Of a stretch of 64,000 nucleotides of DNA, positions 1 to 12,099 are shown in pieces. Every line of letters begins with the position of its first letter. The first letter of the stretch is position 1. Below the pieces are notes generated by a model. That model was not told the origin of the DNA, searched no databases, and saw only the letters and a program-made list of their open reading frames with translations. Both the position numbers and the translations under genes were made by a program. The DNA lies in contig NW_026776913.1 in the NCBI RefSeq assembly GCF_030936135.1, positions 1,364,001-1,428,000 on the forward strand. The letters run 5' to 3'. The stretch is from Gavia stellata. Its lineage: Eukaryota > Chordata > Aves > Gaviiformes > Gaviidae.

Positions 1-2
1 GC

Positions 3-275
3 ATCCCTCACCTGGCTGTGGTCTCCCTGTATATCAGCACTGGCATATTTGCTTACCTGAAGCCACTCTCCATCTCCTCCCCATTCCTAGATCTGGTGGT
101 GGCAGTGCTCTACTCGGTCGTGCCTCCAGTAGTCAACCCCCTTATCTATAGCATGAGGAACAAGGAAATCAAGGAGGCCCTGTGGAAAGTATTTGAATAT
201 GATCTACTTCAGATTAATAAGGTGCCCATATTCCCACTTGAGCTCCCACTGTACCTCAGGGAAAACCAGGACTAA
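3..275 (+). CDS. OR14-like olfactory receptor, 3' end only (OR0)
   Basis: This is the C-terminal part of a class A G-protein-coupled olfactory receptor; the 5' part lies outside the window. The open frame from base 3 reads PHLAVVSL (end of TM6), the third extracellular loop with KPLSISSP, then TM7 with VNPLIYSMRN, the family hallmark. About 90 residues are visible up to the TAA at 273-275. The tail after the MRN motif is about 35 residues, longer than in the three complete paralogues here, and ends YLRENQD. The frame shows no defect, so the gene could be intact, but this cannot be judged without the N-terminal part. The wording is closest to the OR14 (gamma-c) receptors of the other genes in this window. 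Confidence 0.9.
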   Translation: MPHLAVVSLYISTGIFAYLKPLSISSPFLDLVVAVLYSVVPPVVNPLIYSMRNKEIKEALWKVFEYDLLQINKVPIFPLELPLYLRENQD

Positions 276-445
276 CTTTTCCTCATATGTGTCTTTATTT
301 TTCTGTTGTGGTTTTTTTCTTTTTTTATTATTTCTGGTTTTGCTTTATTCATGTGATAATATTATTCTTGGCCTCCTACCTGTTTTTTTCTTGACCCAAA
401 GACCTCATGTAGATATGGATCCAGGCTCTCTCTTTAGATAAACTC

Positions 446-451
446 AATAAA
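446..451 (+). promoter_or_regulatory. Poly(A) signal AATAAA of OR0
   Basis: AATAAA lies 171 nt after the stop codon of OR0. The matching position of paralogue OR2 also has AATAAA at 32,108, and the downstream sequence is recognisably related, which supports a shared transcript end. Confidence 0.6.
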
Positions 452-2200
452 GAAACCAGCAAAAACTGTCTCAGCTGCCATCTCTTCACATCTCCTCTGG
501 AGCTGGGGAGCAGCCCCAGCATGCTGGAGGGGTTCAGGAGGCAAATGCCCAGCTGTCCCATGGAGGAGCATCCCCGGTTGCCCTTGGGGCTGCCCCTCGC
601 TGCCTCGGTGGGCAATCCCTCTGCTGCCTGCAAGTCGGGGCTGTTGCTTCCCTGGAGCCATGACCAAGGACAGCAGCAGGACATGGCCTTTTCCGTGCTG
701 GTCTCTCCTCACTGTCTTGCTGTGCCCTTGCATTTGTGTTACCCTTAAGGTCTCGGGTAACTTGTGACAGTCCTGTTGTCTCTACAGTGGCATTCCTGTG
801 TCTGCAGGCAGGAGCAGGCAAGTGAACCACTGTATCAGAGCTGGCCTCCATGCAAGTACCCCCATGACAAAGGGGCTCTTCAGGGCAGGGCCAGAAGGCT
901 GGATGCCTCTTCCAAAGCTGGAATACACTGCAGGAGCTGCTCCCTCAGAAGGACTTTTCCTCTCCTGGGGTTCTTGGTGGATTCAGGGGGACAAGCTCAG
1001 AGTCCCAGGGTGATGTGTTAGGGACCAAGGGCTGTAAGAAGAGTTCCCTTCCTGGTTGCATGTGTCCACTCAGACAGCAACTGGTCTTTGACTTATCTGC
1101 CTGTTGCTGTCCCACCTGCAGTGGGGCTGGTGGCAGATGCCATCCTGGAGAGGAATGGGGAGCTGCCAGGAGAAGTCAGGGGATCTCCAGGGACAGTGTG
1201 TGAGTCTGACTTGGCAGTGAGTGGCATCTCATAAAATGAGTGACAATCTAAGGTGGAATCTCCAAGAGGAAAAGGTGAACCCGAGGAGCCCAAGGGCTAC
1301 CGAGGACCATGCAATGCCAGGAGAGGCTTAGAGGAGCCAGAAGGCAAAGGGACATAAGACTGGGGAGTGGTTCAGGACACCCTCTTGGTAAACCCACGGT
1401 CTGGATCTAGTGCAGCCCTCCCTTGCCTTTTGTGCCATTGGAGACACCCCATGGTCCTGCCCGCCCTGTCCTTGGCTATTGAGCAAGGGAGCACTTCTGT
1501 GCCTGCAGGGAGGAACCACTGAGAAAGAGAAACCTCATTCTGTGGGTACCAGGTCAGGGCAGCTGCTCAGTTGCTGGGCCAGGACTCTTCTTCTGGCCTG
1601 GGAAGAAGGGCTGGAACTGAGGGGGTACAGCCAGTCTGTGGGGGACACCTCCTGGAGCTGAGACCAGGGCTCCTGTAGTTCCACTGACCTCCATTTCCTC
1701 CTTCCATGGTGAGCCTCCAGCCCTGGGGCTAACGGGGAGGCTGAGACCCCTCTCTGCCCCCCAGGAGCTGCTGTGCCCGTCAGAGCTGCTGGGGCAGTGG
1801 GGAGAGCTCCCAGAGCTCTGCAGCAGCCTGCAATGGGCACTGGCGTGGGGCCAGCCCAGACTGGGCTGCTCTGCTGGGCTGGGGAGATGGGAATAGCTGG
1901 GGAGGAGCTGGGCTGGGCTGGAAAGTGCCCGTGAGAGGACACCACCAATGTTAGATGAGCTGTGTGACCATGCAGGGTGAGGACATGCTCCAATGAGTGT
2001 GTGGTGCAGAGCCAGAGCTCATGGGAGGGAGCCAAGACATGCAGGAGCAGGAGGCAGAAGGCCGGTCTGTGCCCTTGGTGGCCTGGACAGAGCAAGAAGG
2101 TGCCCCAGGACTTTCATCACCCCCCCGCAGCCTTTCCCATCAGCCATTTTCAGCACTGGCCACCTACTCCAGTTTGTGGGGGAGGTTTGCTCTCTCGCCA
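452..2200 (+). other. OR0 3' flank, related to the OR2 3' flank
   Basis: There is no gene here. The stretch is GC-rich and stop-poor, so long spurious frames occur on both strands. Parts match the sequence after OR2: CTCTGGAGC near 497 with 32,161; the GGGCTGCTCTGCTGGGCT segment near 1,863 with 32,639; and 1,975-2,190 with 32,755-32,960. The similarity is patchy and interrupted by gaps, as expected for an old tandem duplicate of one gene unit. Confidence 0.5.
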
Positions 2201-2857
2201 TTTTCTTTCTCCTGCTGGTCTTGGTGCCTGTGTCGGGGGAAGAGCCAGCTCTGCCCCAGCCTCTCTTCTTACCCAGACCTTGGCAGAGCCCAGAGCAGGG
2301 CTGTCTGCAAACCATTGTGTGGGACATGGCTGGGGCTGGGCTCTTGGGGGCTGCCAAAGCAGGACAGCTGGTGGGAATGGACACTGCGATCTGGCATGAG
2401 GAATCTGGTGGGCTATGTTTCCCCACCCCACACATATCCTGTTCTGTGCAGTGTCTGATGAGGGGGGCTGTGGCGGCACGTGTTGGGCAGTGAGGCTGTG
2501 CTGGTGCAGGGATGGGTGACAGATGGGAGCCACAACGCAACGATCAGGAAGTGGAAACAAGGACAGGCGATGAAGGAGGAATTTAGAAATATGGCCTGAG
2601 CGTGCAGGCATGTGTTTAGGAAAGCCCAAGCTCCCCTGGAGCTGAAGGGGGCTGCAGGCAATGTCAAGAGCAAAATGAAGAGCTTCCGTCACTGTGTTTG
2701 CAGTAAAAGGCTGAACAAGGAACATGCTGCTGAATGGTGGGGGGGTGGATGGGTTCATAACAGCAGAGATGAGGCTGAGGCACTCAGTCTGTGCTTTAGT
2801 CTGTGCTAAAAATGTCTCCCAGGGCTCTGCTCAGTGAAGGGGCTCAAGGAGGAGGAG

Positions 2858-3050
2858 AGCATGTATTGACAGGAACCTCATGAAATCCCACGAGGACAAG
2901 TGCCAGTTTCTGTCCCTGCAGGGGACTAACCCTGGCAATGGCACAGGCTGGGGGCTGCCTGGCTGGGAGCAGCTCTGTGGGAAAGGTCTTGGTGGGCAGG
3001 GAGCTGGACAGGAGGCAGCCGTGAGCCATGGCAAGCAAGGTTCAATTATC
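2858..3050 (+). mobile_element. CR1 LINE fragment
   Basis: The sequence follows the CR1 ORF2 stretch after the reverse transcriptase core: AACCTCATGAAATCC, then GCACAGGCTGGGGGCTG and AGCAGCTCTGTGG. It is old and has many substitutions. The following 3,050-3,480 contains nothing I recognise. Confidence 0.6.
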
Positions 3051-3479
3051 TCTGCAGTACTCCAGCGCTGTCCCAGAAGGCTCTGCACCGTTGTACACAC
3101 CCCACCCACTAAGGCTGTACCTTAGTGCACACACTATGAACTCTTCTGCAGCACGCTATGAAAAACCTTCTGGCTGGTTAGAATACATCACACGCCACTT
3201 TTGGGAAGGTTGAGCTGCCAAAGCAAGCCTGCGGATGATCCCCTTTGAGTCCAGGCCACAAGGGCAGCACATGGGACTCAAAGGAGGCCTAGGCAAGGAG
3301 CCACGTGCTGCTGGGTGTCAGGTCTGCTCGGAGGGGCTAGTGCGGATCAAGGTGTCCGTGAGCCCGGCCTGCTCTCCGGCCTGCCACAGCCCGTCAAGTG
3401 GCTGTAGGAGAGGAGCCCTCACAGTCAGCACCCAGACATGTCCCATTCACCTGCCTCACCCCTCCCTTTCTTTGGGCAC

Positions 3480-4570
3480 AAACAGCTGATGACTGATGAG
3501 GGCTGGGCTCTGTTACTCACAAACAAGGCAGAACTGGATGAAAATGTCAATGCTGAGGGCAGCCATGGCTGCAACGATCAAGCAAGAGAAGACAGACAAA
3601 CAGCAGAACGACAGCCTTGCACTGAAGGAGAGCGGACTTCAGCCTGTTCAAGATGTGCTTGTCAGGCTCCTGGAGAGCCAAGATCCATGGAGCCCTCCCT
3701 GAAGATGAACAGGAACCGTCTGGCTGAAGAGTTCAAAGACCAGGAGGCAGTGCACAGAGGGTGGAAGGGGAAACAGACTGGCAATGAGGCAGATGGAGAC
3801 ATGACCTGTGTGGGCAAAGGTGGAGCCAGAAAAGCCAGCCTCAGCGGGGGCTGGAACTAGTGAGGGATAAGGAGGGCAACGCCAAGGGCTGTTGTAAGTT
3901 CACTGGCAGCACAAGGAGTCAGCTGAGGAAAATGTGGGCTCAGGGCTCCGTGGAGCAGGACACGTAGTGACAAAGACATGGAAATGGCTGTGGAGTTCAA
4001 GCTTCCTTTACCTTGCCTTCTTCCAGTAAAATCTCACCCCAGGTCTCCCTCATCCCCAAATGGATCGCTTAAGCTGGCTGAGACACACACAAGTCCATGG
4101 AAAAAGATGGGATACACCCAAGGGTGCTGGGGAAGCTGGCCAGTGTCCTTGCAAGATTGTGCTTGTCTGTCCTTGAAATTTCAGGGCCATCTGGGAAGGT
4201 TGTTGATGGCTGTGGAAAGGCAGATATCGTACCCATCTTCAAGAGGGCCAGAAGGAGGATTTGGAGAACTACAGCCCAGTCAGCCTCACCTCATTCCCTG
4301 GGAAGGTGATGGAGTAAATCCATGCATTTAGCACAGTCCCCCTAGTCTCCATATAGCCAAACCCCTGAGACCTGGAGTGGGTAAATGGATCATAGGTAGG
4401 TGGAAACTAGATTGAACCATGCAGCCACAGCGCAGCCAGTCACTCGTGGCCTCCATCAGTGACCAACACTTAGGCAATAGAGTTTGCTATCTTTATCCAT
4501 GTCCTGAACAAGGGGACAGAGCACACACTCGGCTTGTTTGTGGATGATGCCAGATGGGGAGGGAACCCCT
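3480..4570 (+). mobile_element. CR1 LINE, degenerate, end of endonuclease into reverse transcriptase
   Basis: Pieces in the order of CR1 ORF2 can be read across three frames. LLLTNKAELDENVNAEGSHG (3,510-3,570) marks the end of the endonuclease. A linker with AEEFKDQEAVHRGWKGK follows near 3,725. The RT start reads PIFKR...GRKEDLENYSPVSLTSFPGK near 4,211-4,310 when frames are combined, and a FVDDARWGGN match to the FADDTKLGG catalytic region lies near 4,525. Multiple frameshifts and stops make it long dead. Confidence 0.7.
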
Positions 4571-4651
4571 GAGAAACCTCACGTAGATCTATCTGACCTA
4601 GGTCATGTCCAGAGGTCTTGTACACTCTAAGTTCCTCAGAAAGTCAATGAG

Positions 4652-4676
4652 ACTGAAAGGAAGGAAGGAAGGAAGG
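4652..4676 (+). repeat. (GGAA)n microsatellite
   Basis: Five GGAA-type tetranucleotides in a row lie in otherwise anonymous DNA between a CR1 and block U1. Confidence 0.8.
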
Positions 4677-4739
4677 GCTGAGAGGCAGAAGAAGAAATAT
4701 GAAATATGTCAATAGAGAAATAGTAGTTTCTCTGAACAA

Positions 4740-6730
4740 AGTAACTCCTGAGGAGCTCTGGTCTTCTGCAGGAGACCTCCTGTCCTGACTGGCAGTGGCC
4801 AGTCCCAGGCAAACACCTCAGCTGCACTGGGCCTCTGCAAGTGGCACTTATGTCCATGGTCAGGCAGCTGAGCTCTGCCTGGAAAAAGGAAGAACTGCTT
4901 GCAACTTGTCAAAAACACACGAGCACCTTTTCACCAGCTGAGAGAATTGAATACTTTTACTAAAATGACTATGTTTTCCCACCGTGCCAAAATGGGAATG
5001 TCCAGGAAGCATATTAATTGCAGGAGAAGAAATATTGATCTTCCCCTGCACTTGCCTTGCCGGGACTCTGGCCATTATACTGCGTATTTAATCTCCCAAA
5101 TCTTTCCATTTATCCTGATAAAATGACCAGGTCTAAAGGCATCTTCTGAGCAGGCTATCTGGACAGATGCCCTTTCCATTGCTCTCCTGTTCCACCCTCC
5201 CCTTACTCCTTGCTCAGTCAGACCCCTCTCAACCACCCAGGTGCTGCTTTGAGCTTCAGGGAGTTAGAAGCCTGCCCTTGTCTTTCCGCAGTCTAATTAT
5301 CTCTTCAGCCAACTCCTTCATTGTGTTTATCTCTATCCTTTCCTATCGCTCTGTCTACGACATTTCTAGTAAGGTTATCCCTTGTGGATGGTGAACCCCA
5401 TTGGAGGCAGCTTGAATGGAGCATACAGTTGAGGAGAAGGATAAAGTTTATTAAACTTTACCATGCTTTCCTTCTGTTTGCTGGCAATGAAGAGATAGGC
5501 AGCTGTGCCTGTGTGCAGCCAGATCTCTAAGGAAAGCAGGTGGGAGTTGGTGCAAGAGAGGCTGTAACCTCCAGCTGCAGACTTGGGTGGAGAAGTCTGA
5601 TGTAAGGAGCTCTGATGCAAGCCCCAGGTGGCCCAGGAGAGGAAGGCTGGGGCTGGGGAGGTGAGGAGGAATGTTGTCCGTGCAATGCCTGACCTCAGGG
5701 AGCCCACTTTTCCGACTTCATTTAAAAACCCTGTGCATCAATATCAATTGCAAGATGTTGTTAACAGTTTTCCTGTGTCCAGAAAAAAATAAAAAAAGAA
5801 AGCCTTAATAGGAGAAATTCTTGTTTGACTAGCTGTTCATACGATTATGTCTGTTAACTGCCCTCCTGAAACCTCTCCAATTAGCTGCCCACGTCTTGAA
5901 CACTTGTAGAAAATAATGGGAAGAGACATGGCTTCTTTTGTTTTAAGAAGCGCCATGGTGCATTTGGTGCTGAGTCCATGTACCTCAGGCACTGAGAGGG
6001 AGTTGAAGAACGCTCTCAAGAAGTCAGTCAGATGCAAGCTCCACAGTTTCTTGGAGTCATAAGGGGTCCCGTTGAGAGACATTGCTGACAAAGCCTCCCC
6101 AGGGGCTGGTTAGAGCAGAAAACAAGGCAGTGATGACAGGTCAGCAAAGGCCATGTAAAGGCGGCTCTGCTTTGGAGTAAACCTTCATGTATTACATTCA
6201 GCCAAAGGGCCCAGGCCTGGCGCCCAGCCCCTGGGAAGGGAGATCCTTTTCCCTCACACGTTGCTCGGGGCTCTTCCTGGGGCAGTGTGGTCGAGGGACA
6301 TCCCTCCATCACACTGCCCCAGGAAGATCCCTGAGCAAGTGCAAAAACACGGTTTGAAACCTGCCAGGCTCCTGGGTAGGGAAGAGGAGTCCATGAGGCC
6401 CTCCTGCTGTAACGATGAAGTTCCTACTGGAAGGCCCTGGCTGGCACAGGCAACAGCCACAGCCAAGGGGAGGAGGACGTCAGCTCTGTTGGGGGCTTTC
6501 GGCATTGCCAGCTCCCTAGACCATCTCCACCCAAGGCTGTCCTATGGTGTGTACGCCTGGCCCTGTTTCCTTGAAGGCTGTGGACACTCCATCCTCTTGT
6601 TCTCACCTGAGTATCTCACTGCCTTTACTGATTCCTCTCCGCCATCCCTGGCTGTTCCTTGAAGCACAAAGCCTTGGGCTGGCCCAGGCTCCCTCTTGTA
6701 TCACAGCACTGCCCTTGGAGTGGCATTTCT
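4740..6730 (+). repeat. Dispersed duplicated block U1
   Basis: This is the longest member of an unclassified family of repeated blocks in the window. 4,860-5,720 is related to 13,960-14,690 and, inverted, to 35,290-36,180. 5,840-6,230 is related to 14,810-15,240, to 19,485-19,840 and, inverted, to 34,790-35,225. 6,230-6,720 is related to 19,840-20,260 and, inverted, to 34,420-34,790. Shared words include CTCTAAGGAAAGCAGGTGGGAG and GACAAAGCCTCCCCAGGGGCTG. No frame is conserved between copies, so I treat it as non-coding. Confidence 0.6.
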
Positions 6731-7130
6731 TTCTCTCATGTCCAGTCTAAACCCACCAGGCGAACACCCAGCTGCCTCAGCACCCCCAAGGAGGGCACTA
6801 GACCCTGACCCCCATCTCTGCAGAGCTCTTCTGGGCACTCTCCAGTTCCTCCCGAATTGCCTAGAGCAGGAAACCCCACAGAGGGACACACTACTCCAAA
6901 TGTGGCCACAACGGTGCTCACTCGATGAGGACGATAACTCCCACTGTCTGGGTGAACACATCATTCCTAATGCAGCTGATCTTTCTTCTGGTGAGCACGT
7001 GCTACTGGGTCATATGGCATCCCTCGTTGGGCCCAGGCCCTTCTGCTTTGGGTCCCTGCTCATCCAGTCGGGTACCAGCCTGCCCTGAGGTACAGGGTTA
7101 TTCTTCTCCCCCCGGTACAGGACTGGTGGC
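6730..7130 (-). mobile_element. CR1 LINE fragment, very degenerate, joined to U1
   Basis: The plus strand follows reverse-complement CR1: TCATGTCCAGTCTAAACC, ACTCCAAATGTGG...CGGTGCTCA, then the end ACAGGGTTATTCTTCTCCCC, which matches the GGGGTTATTC word of less decayed CR1s (38,690). Copy U4 carries a CR1 remnant at the same place (20,260-20,790), so the insertion is older than the duplication of the block. Confidence 0.5.
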
Positions 7131-7259
7131 TTCTCCTTGTAAATTCAGGAGGTTTCTGTTGGCTGAATCCCAGAGATCCTCAAGGTCCTCATGGACTGAG
7201 TCACTGTTTTGTCAGCTGTTTGTGCAAATGGCTCACCCTGATTGTGGTGTCTCTCACAA

Positions 7260-7735
7260 GGTAACAGCATGAGTTGCAGAGCACTACAAATGGTAAAATG
7301 AGGTATTAGTTTAATGGAGTCACTTTCCAATGTAGAATTTTCCATGCTGCCCATCTCAGAAAGAGCTACAGAGCAAGCAAAGGCAAGACCAGTGTGGGAA
7401 GAGCAAACACAGGTGGGCTGTTTGTATGCGAGGAGATAAGGATGACCAAAGGGCAGAGCTCTGATGGGGGAAAAGAGGGGAAAAGAAAAGAGAAGATGAA
7501 GCAAAGGACATGATCGAGGCTGTTTGGAGGTACCTGCCAAGCAGCTCTCCAGGTAAGCAGTGGTGACATGCGCAAGACAAAAAAGATAATCTGACCAAAC
7601 TTAGGTTTGCTCACCTCCAAGGTGAAGCTGAGTGCTTTCCCTAGCATGGTTCAGGGAAGCCCTGTGGTGGAAGGAAATGTGCAGTCCCTCATGCTGCACG
7701 AGAGCCAACCTGCTGCTCCCAGCAAGGTCAGCTAT
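7260..7735 (+). repeat. Duplicated segment Y1 (pair of Y2)
   Basis: It matches 11,560-12,010 in direct orientation, for example GGGGATAAGGATGA, GATGAAGCAAAGG(G)A(C/A)ATGATC and the GGGCTGTTTGG word, with many mismatches and gaps. It has no coding frame of its own. Confidence 0.5.
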
Positions 7736-8060
7736 CAAGTCACACCAGGTGGCTCAGAGTTTTATTTGTGTGAGGCTCGAAAACTTGCAAGGACTGACAG
7801 AGCACAACCTCTCTGGGCAACCTGCCTCAGGGCTTGACCCTCTTCATGGGTAAAGAGCTTTTCCTCCCATGTTTCAAGTGAAGTCCATTGGCCCTCACCC
7901 TCCCATCATTCACAACAGGGAAGGAGAGCCTGGCTGCCTCTTCCTGGTGATCTCCTGGTAGGTGTGGAAAGGCTGTCCCCAGGTGTCCCCAAAGGCTTCT
8001 CTTCTCTCCACTGAACAAACCCAGCTCCCTCAGACTGCCATAGTGGCAAAGCCAACCTTA
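7735..8060 (-). mobile_element. CR1 LINE 3' region fragment
   Basis: The plus strand has the reverse-complement CR1 words CCTCTCTGGGCAACCTGCC and TTCTCTTCTCTCCACTGAACAAACCCAGCTCCCTCAG. The neighbour pair Y2 is followed by a CR1 in the same place, so both were probably duplicated together. 8,060-8,405 holds nothing recognisable. Confidence 0.55.
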
Positions 8061-8406
8061 CAAAGTCATGTCTGAGATTTTTAGGGCATTTTGAGTTTTT
8101 ACTGGCTTTCCCAAGGACCCCTCAGATGTTATAACATCACCACCCTGGAGTCATGAATTTCTGATTGCATCCCTCTCATTTGGCATCATGTTGCAATGCA
8201 CAGGTATTTCAGGCTGTGAGAAGGGCCTGTTCTGTCTGAAAACAAAGAGTCATCCACAATGAAACTTTGAACATAAAATGTTTCAGTCCTTAGTGGCATC
8301 CTGACACCATTGAGAGGGTGTGGCTCTAGGGTTACCATGCTTGGTGCTAATCCAGATGCAGAGGAGGAATTGATGACTGCAAGAATTGCAGTAGCTATTA
8401 TGAGAG

Positions 8407-8640
8407 ATGACAGAATCACAAACCCATTCATGCTGGAAAGCACCTTCGGATGCCTCTAGACCAACCTCGGGCTCACTTCAGGATCAATACTGGAATCACC
8501 CCGAGTTCCTCAGCTCTTGGCCGAATGGAGTCCTGACAATGTCTCCTGGGGACTTTTTTGAGAGCCTTAGTGAACCTGCATCTTGAAGATCCATGGAGCC
8601 CTCTGAGGACATTCAAGGGGCCTTTGGCTGCCAAGTAAGA
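8407..8640 (-). mobile_element. CR1 LINE 3' end fragment
   Basis: It begins with ACAGAATCACAAACCCATTC, GCTGGAAAGCACC and CTAGACCAACCT, the reverse-complement CR1 3' terminus, then fades into decayed sequence. Confidence 0.45.
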
Positions 8641-8744
8641 AGAGTCAGAGGAGACGTAGACTTCTGACAAGCTGCTGGCAAGCTCTAGCAGCTTCTAAGG
8701 AGCTCTGTCAGCTGTCCTTGATCAAGGGGTGCATTGCTGGGAGG

Positions 8745-9060
8745 CTGCGGAAGCTTGTCCTGATCTTGGAATGTTAACCCCTTCTGCTCTTCCACACGAG
8801 AACCACTGATGTTGTCCTAGGAGACCTGGAAAGTAGCAAGCATGACTACGCTGCTCTGGGTGTGATGGTCAAGGGCAGGAGGGTGCAGATGGTATTCTTC
8901 TCCATCCTGCTATTGAGGGGAAAAGGTTTGAAAAGAATTGGGCAGATCCTGCAGTCAGACAATTGGTTTTGCAACTGGTACCAGCAACAGCGTTTCTATA
9001 GAATGAGTCTCATTCTGAAGATCAACAACTGCATGTAAAAGACAGAATTGACCTGATGAA
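8745..9060 (+). mobile_element. Possible CR1 5' part (before ORF2)
   Basis: The stretch with GGTCAAGGGCAGGAGGGTGC, TTCTTCTCCATCCTGC and CTGAAGATCAACAACTGCATG resembles the segment that precedes ORF2 in avian CR1. I rely on memory of the family here and rate it low. It directly abuts the next CR1 in opposite orientation. Confidence 0.35.
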
Positions 9061-9061
9061 G

Positions 9062-9970
9062 TCAAGGAATCATCCAATATCTAATGTTGGAAGGGACCCA
9101 TAAGGATCATTGAGTCCAACTCCCTAATCCTCACCAGGACTACTTAAAACTAAAGCACATGACATATGTTTTCAAGACGCTCCTTGAACTCTGACAGGCT
9201 TGGTACCGTGAGCACTTCCCTCGGGAGCCTGTTCCCATGACTAACAGCCCTCTCAGTGAAGAACCTTTTACTCATGTCCAATCTGAACGTCCCCTGACGC
9301 AGCTCCATTCCATTTCCTCGGGTCCTATCGCTGGTCACCAGAGAGGGGAGATCAGCATCTCCTTCTCCGCTGCCCTCCTTGAGGAAGTTGTAGACTGCGA
9401 TGAGCTCACCCCTCAGCCTTCTCTTCTCCAAGCTGAACAAATCAAGTGACCTCAGCCACTGCTCCCAAGTCTTGCCCTCGAGACCTTTCACCACCTTGGT
9501 TGCCCTTCCCTGGACACACTTTAATACTTTGGTGTCCTTCTTCTACTGAGGTGCCCCAAACGGCACACAGCACTTGAGGTGGGGCCGTACCAGTGCAGTG
9601 CGGAGTGGGACAATCACCTCCCTCCACCAGCTAGCGTTGCTGTGCTTGATGCACCCCAGGACACGGGTGGCCCTTTTGGCTGCCATGGCACACTATTGAC
9701 TCCTATTCAATTTGCCCTGAACCCAAAAACCCCAGATCTCTTTCTGCAGGGCTGCTCTTCAGCCTCTCCTCCCCCAGTTTGTATGTATAACTCGGATTAC
9801 TGCATCCCAGGTGGAGAATCCAGCTCTTGCTCCTGTTAAATTTGATGTGGTTGGCGATTGCCCAGCTCTCCAGTCTATCCAGTTCTCTCTATAAGGCCTC
9901 TCCACCCTCAATCAAATCCAGACCTCCTCCTATTTCACCATCATCTGCAAACTTACTGAATTTATTGTAT
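9062..9970 (-). mobile_element. CR1 LINE, 5'-truncated
   Basis: On the minus strand the frame 9,494-9,150 reads [40 protein letters not shown] and [19 protein letters not shown], the conserved C-terminus of CR1 ORF2. The plus strand begins with the reversed 3' end (GTTGGAAGGGACCCATAAGG). Upstream RT sequence continues to about 9,970 with stops and frameshifts. This is a dead 5'-truncated copy. Confidence 0.85.
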
Positions 9971-10054
9971 TACTGTATTCAGGAAGTCATGGTAGGTGGT
10001 TAAATCTGCTGGGAAACAGGCACAGGCATAGGACAGTGTAGGAAAGCCTGCGGT

Positions 10055-11185
10055 GGGGACAGCTGAGAGTCTTGGTGGGTCTGGGACCTCTCAACAACAC
10101 AAGTGGGGTCCTTGTCCTCTTCCCTGTCACTTCGCCTCTTCCAAGAATGTCACCATTTCCTTACAGCCCCAGTGCTTTCTTTCCTCCTCATCCTTCATAG
10201 AGGCTGGGAGCTGTGCGACCGCTGTCCTGCACTTGTCATTGCGCACCCCACATCCCACTGCTCATAGGAAGAGCCCTGAGCATCCAGTGAGGGACAGGAT
10301 GCCTTTTGCAAGTTGATGGGGGTCAGGACTAGGTCATCCTCCTTAGAGAAAGACATCAAGGGCCTGCTTGGCATCAGAGCCACCCCCACATTTCATTTGC
10401 CACCTCTTATCCATCACCTCTGACTTCCTCTTTCACCAGCCCCCAGGGATGGTCACCTTGTCCAGCGTTCCCTCCGTGGTCTCCAGTGATGGCTCTCGGT
10501 TGGGCTCACTAATACCTTCAGAAACATGGAGGTTTGCTTCTCCTTTTCCTTCTCTAGAGGCCTGATCAATCTTTCAGGATCTGCAGTTCAGGAACTTGGC
10601 TCCAGACAGCACTCGAACATTAAAAAAAGCCCTAACAAGCCAATTTTCCTGATTTTCTGGTTTTATGTGGTTCATTTGAGAGCTTTCAGGAGTGTATTCA
10701 AGGTGAAAAGAGTTCATCATTCACCAACAGGAAGAAAGAATTTATTCTTTTCCCACTTCCCTTTATTTTTCTGCATAAACCTCAAGTGATAGCAGCAATC
10801 TACAACTGATACTGAAAGAGAGCATATCCTAACTGAGGAGGAACAGATATGGAAGTCAAGAGCCTTTATGGCAGAAACTATATGTGCAGTCTTGGTACCT
10901 GCCACCAACGCCACCATTTCTATCTTCAAGCACGTGCGCCTTACAGCAGTGCTGTACAAACAGAGTCTTCTCAACTAAAGTCTGCAGCTGCGTGTTTCAG
11001 CCCCTTGGCACCAATTCCCACTGTTTCACCTGGAGAACGAGCTGCACACAGGCACAGAAGGAAGTTTCTTACTTGCCAACAAACAAAACCAAAGGTAGAC
11101 ATAGTTCAATACAACATAGAAGACATTCCTCACCTGTATATTAAGGTCATGTTACCTCCTCATAAGTCCACTTTCCACAGTGGAT
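10055..11185 (-). repeat. Dispersed duplicated block U2 (inverted member)
   Basis: This diverged member is in the opposite orientation to U1. CCCACTGCTCATAGGAAGAGCCCTGAGC and GCATCAGAGCCACC match U5 (34,797-34,923). TCTGCAGCTGCGTGTTTCAGC (10,981) matches 35,479. CTGTTTCACCTGGAGAACGAGCTGCA matches 35,530. No gene is recognised. Confidence 0.45.
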
Positions 11186-11558
11186 AGCCTTAGACCGATG
11201 CAAAACACATCATTGTGTGAACCACACATTCCAAGAGCACCCAAAACACTTTCTGTCCCCTCCCAAGCCCTTGCCCACCTCCCCAGGCCTTTGCAGGGGA
11301 GGGAGGTTGGAGAGGTAGCCTTGATGCTGTACCAGCACTGCTAAGCAAGAGCCAAAACAGCGGTGTGGTAGCAACAGCACTCCGGCTACAAATACAAAGC
11401 TGAGCACCATGAGGGCTGCTATGGGGAACGTTAACTCCACCCCAGCCAGGTCCAGGACATGGCCAAATCTCCAGGTGTGTCAAGGTCTCTCTGGACTGAA
11501 GCTCCAACAGTCCAGCTGTTAAAGCACGTGTGCCAATGGTCATCCTGAGTCGTGGTGC
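11186..11558. other. Unassigned interval
   Basis: No repeat or gene is recognised. A minus-strand frame contains one hydrophobic stretch (LTFPIAALMVLSFVFVAGVL) but has no family resemblance I can name and no support from a second copy. Confidence 0.3.
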
Positions 11559-12010
11559 CTCCAACGAGATCAGAACACTACAGATGACAAGAAGACTGCT
11601 AGTGTAATGGAGCTGCTAACCAAGGTAGAAAGTACCGTGGTAACCATCTCAGAACCACCAAAGGAAGGTCCAAAGTGAAGCCAAGGCAGGGCCAGTGGGG
11701 AAACGGTGAAAAGGAGTTGGATTTTACATGGGAGGGGATAAGGATGATTGAAGAGTAGGGCTTGAGAGGTGGGAAAAGAGTGAAAAGGGGAATGAAAGGT
11801 GAAGCAAAGGGAATGATCAGGGCTGTTTGGGGATAGCTGTCAAGCAGCCCTGCATCTGAGCAACACTGCCTGGAAACGGACAAGCAAGCTGCAGCTGCTC
11901 TGACCATACTAACATCTGACTTACTTCCATGGTGGTCATGTGGAACTGAAAACTTTCCCTACTCTCATCAAGGGAAGACCCAGAGGGGAAGGAACTGCAG
12001 CATCATTTAG
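11559..12010 (+). repeat. Duplicated segment Y2 (pair of Y1)
   Basis: This is the direct-orientation copy of 7,260-7,735, followed like Y1 by a minus-strand CR1. The pair is about 4.3 kb apart. Confidence 0.5.
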
Positions 12011-12099
12011 TTTTCCACTCTTCTGAATGGGACTCCAGGGGGTCTCTGCTCTGACCTCCTGCTCATGGCAGAAGCAGCTATGGAGTCAGACCATGTTGC

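Noticed and set aside
11190-11564. Minus-strand frame with a hydrophobic stretch that looked like a membrane segment
   Set aside because: A single stretch only, with no flanking domain, no second copy and no family match.
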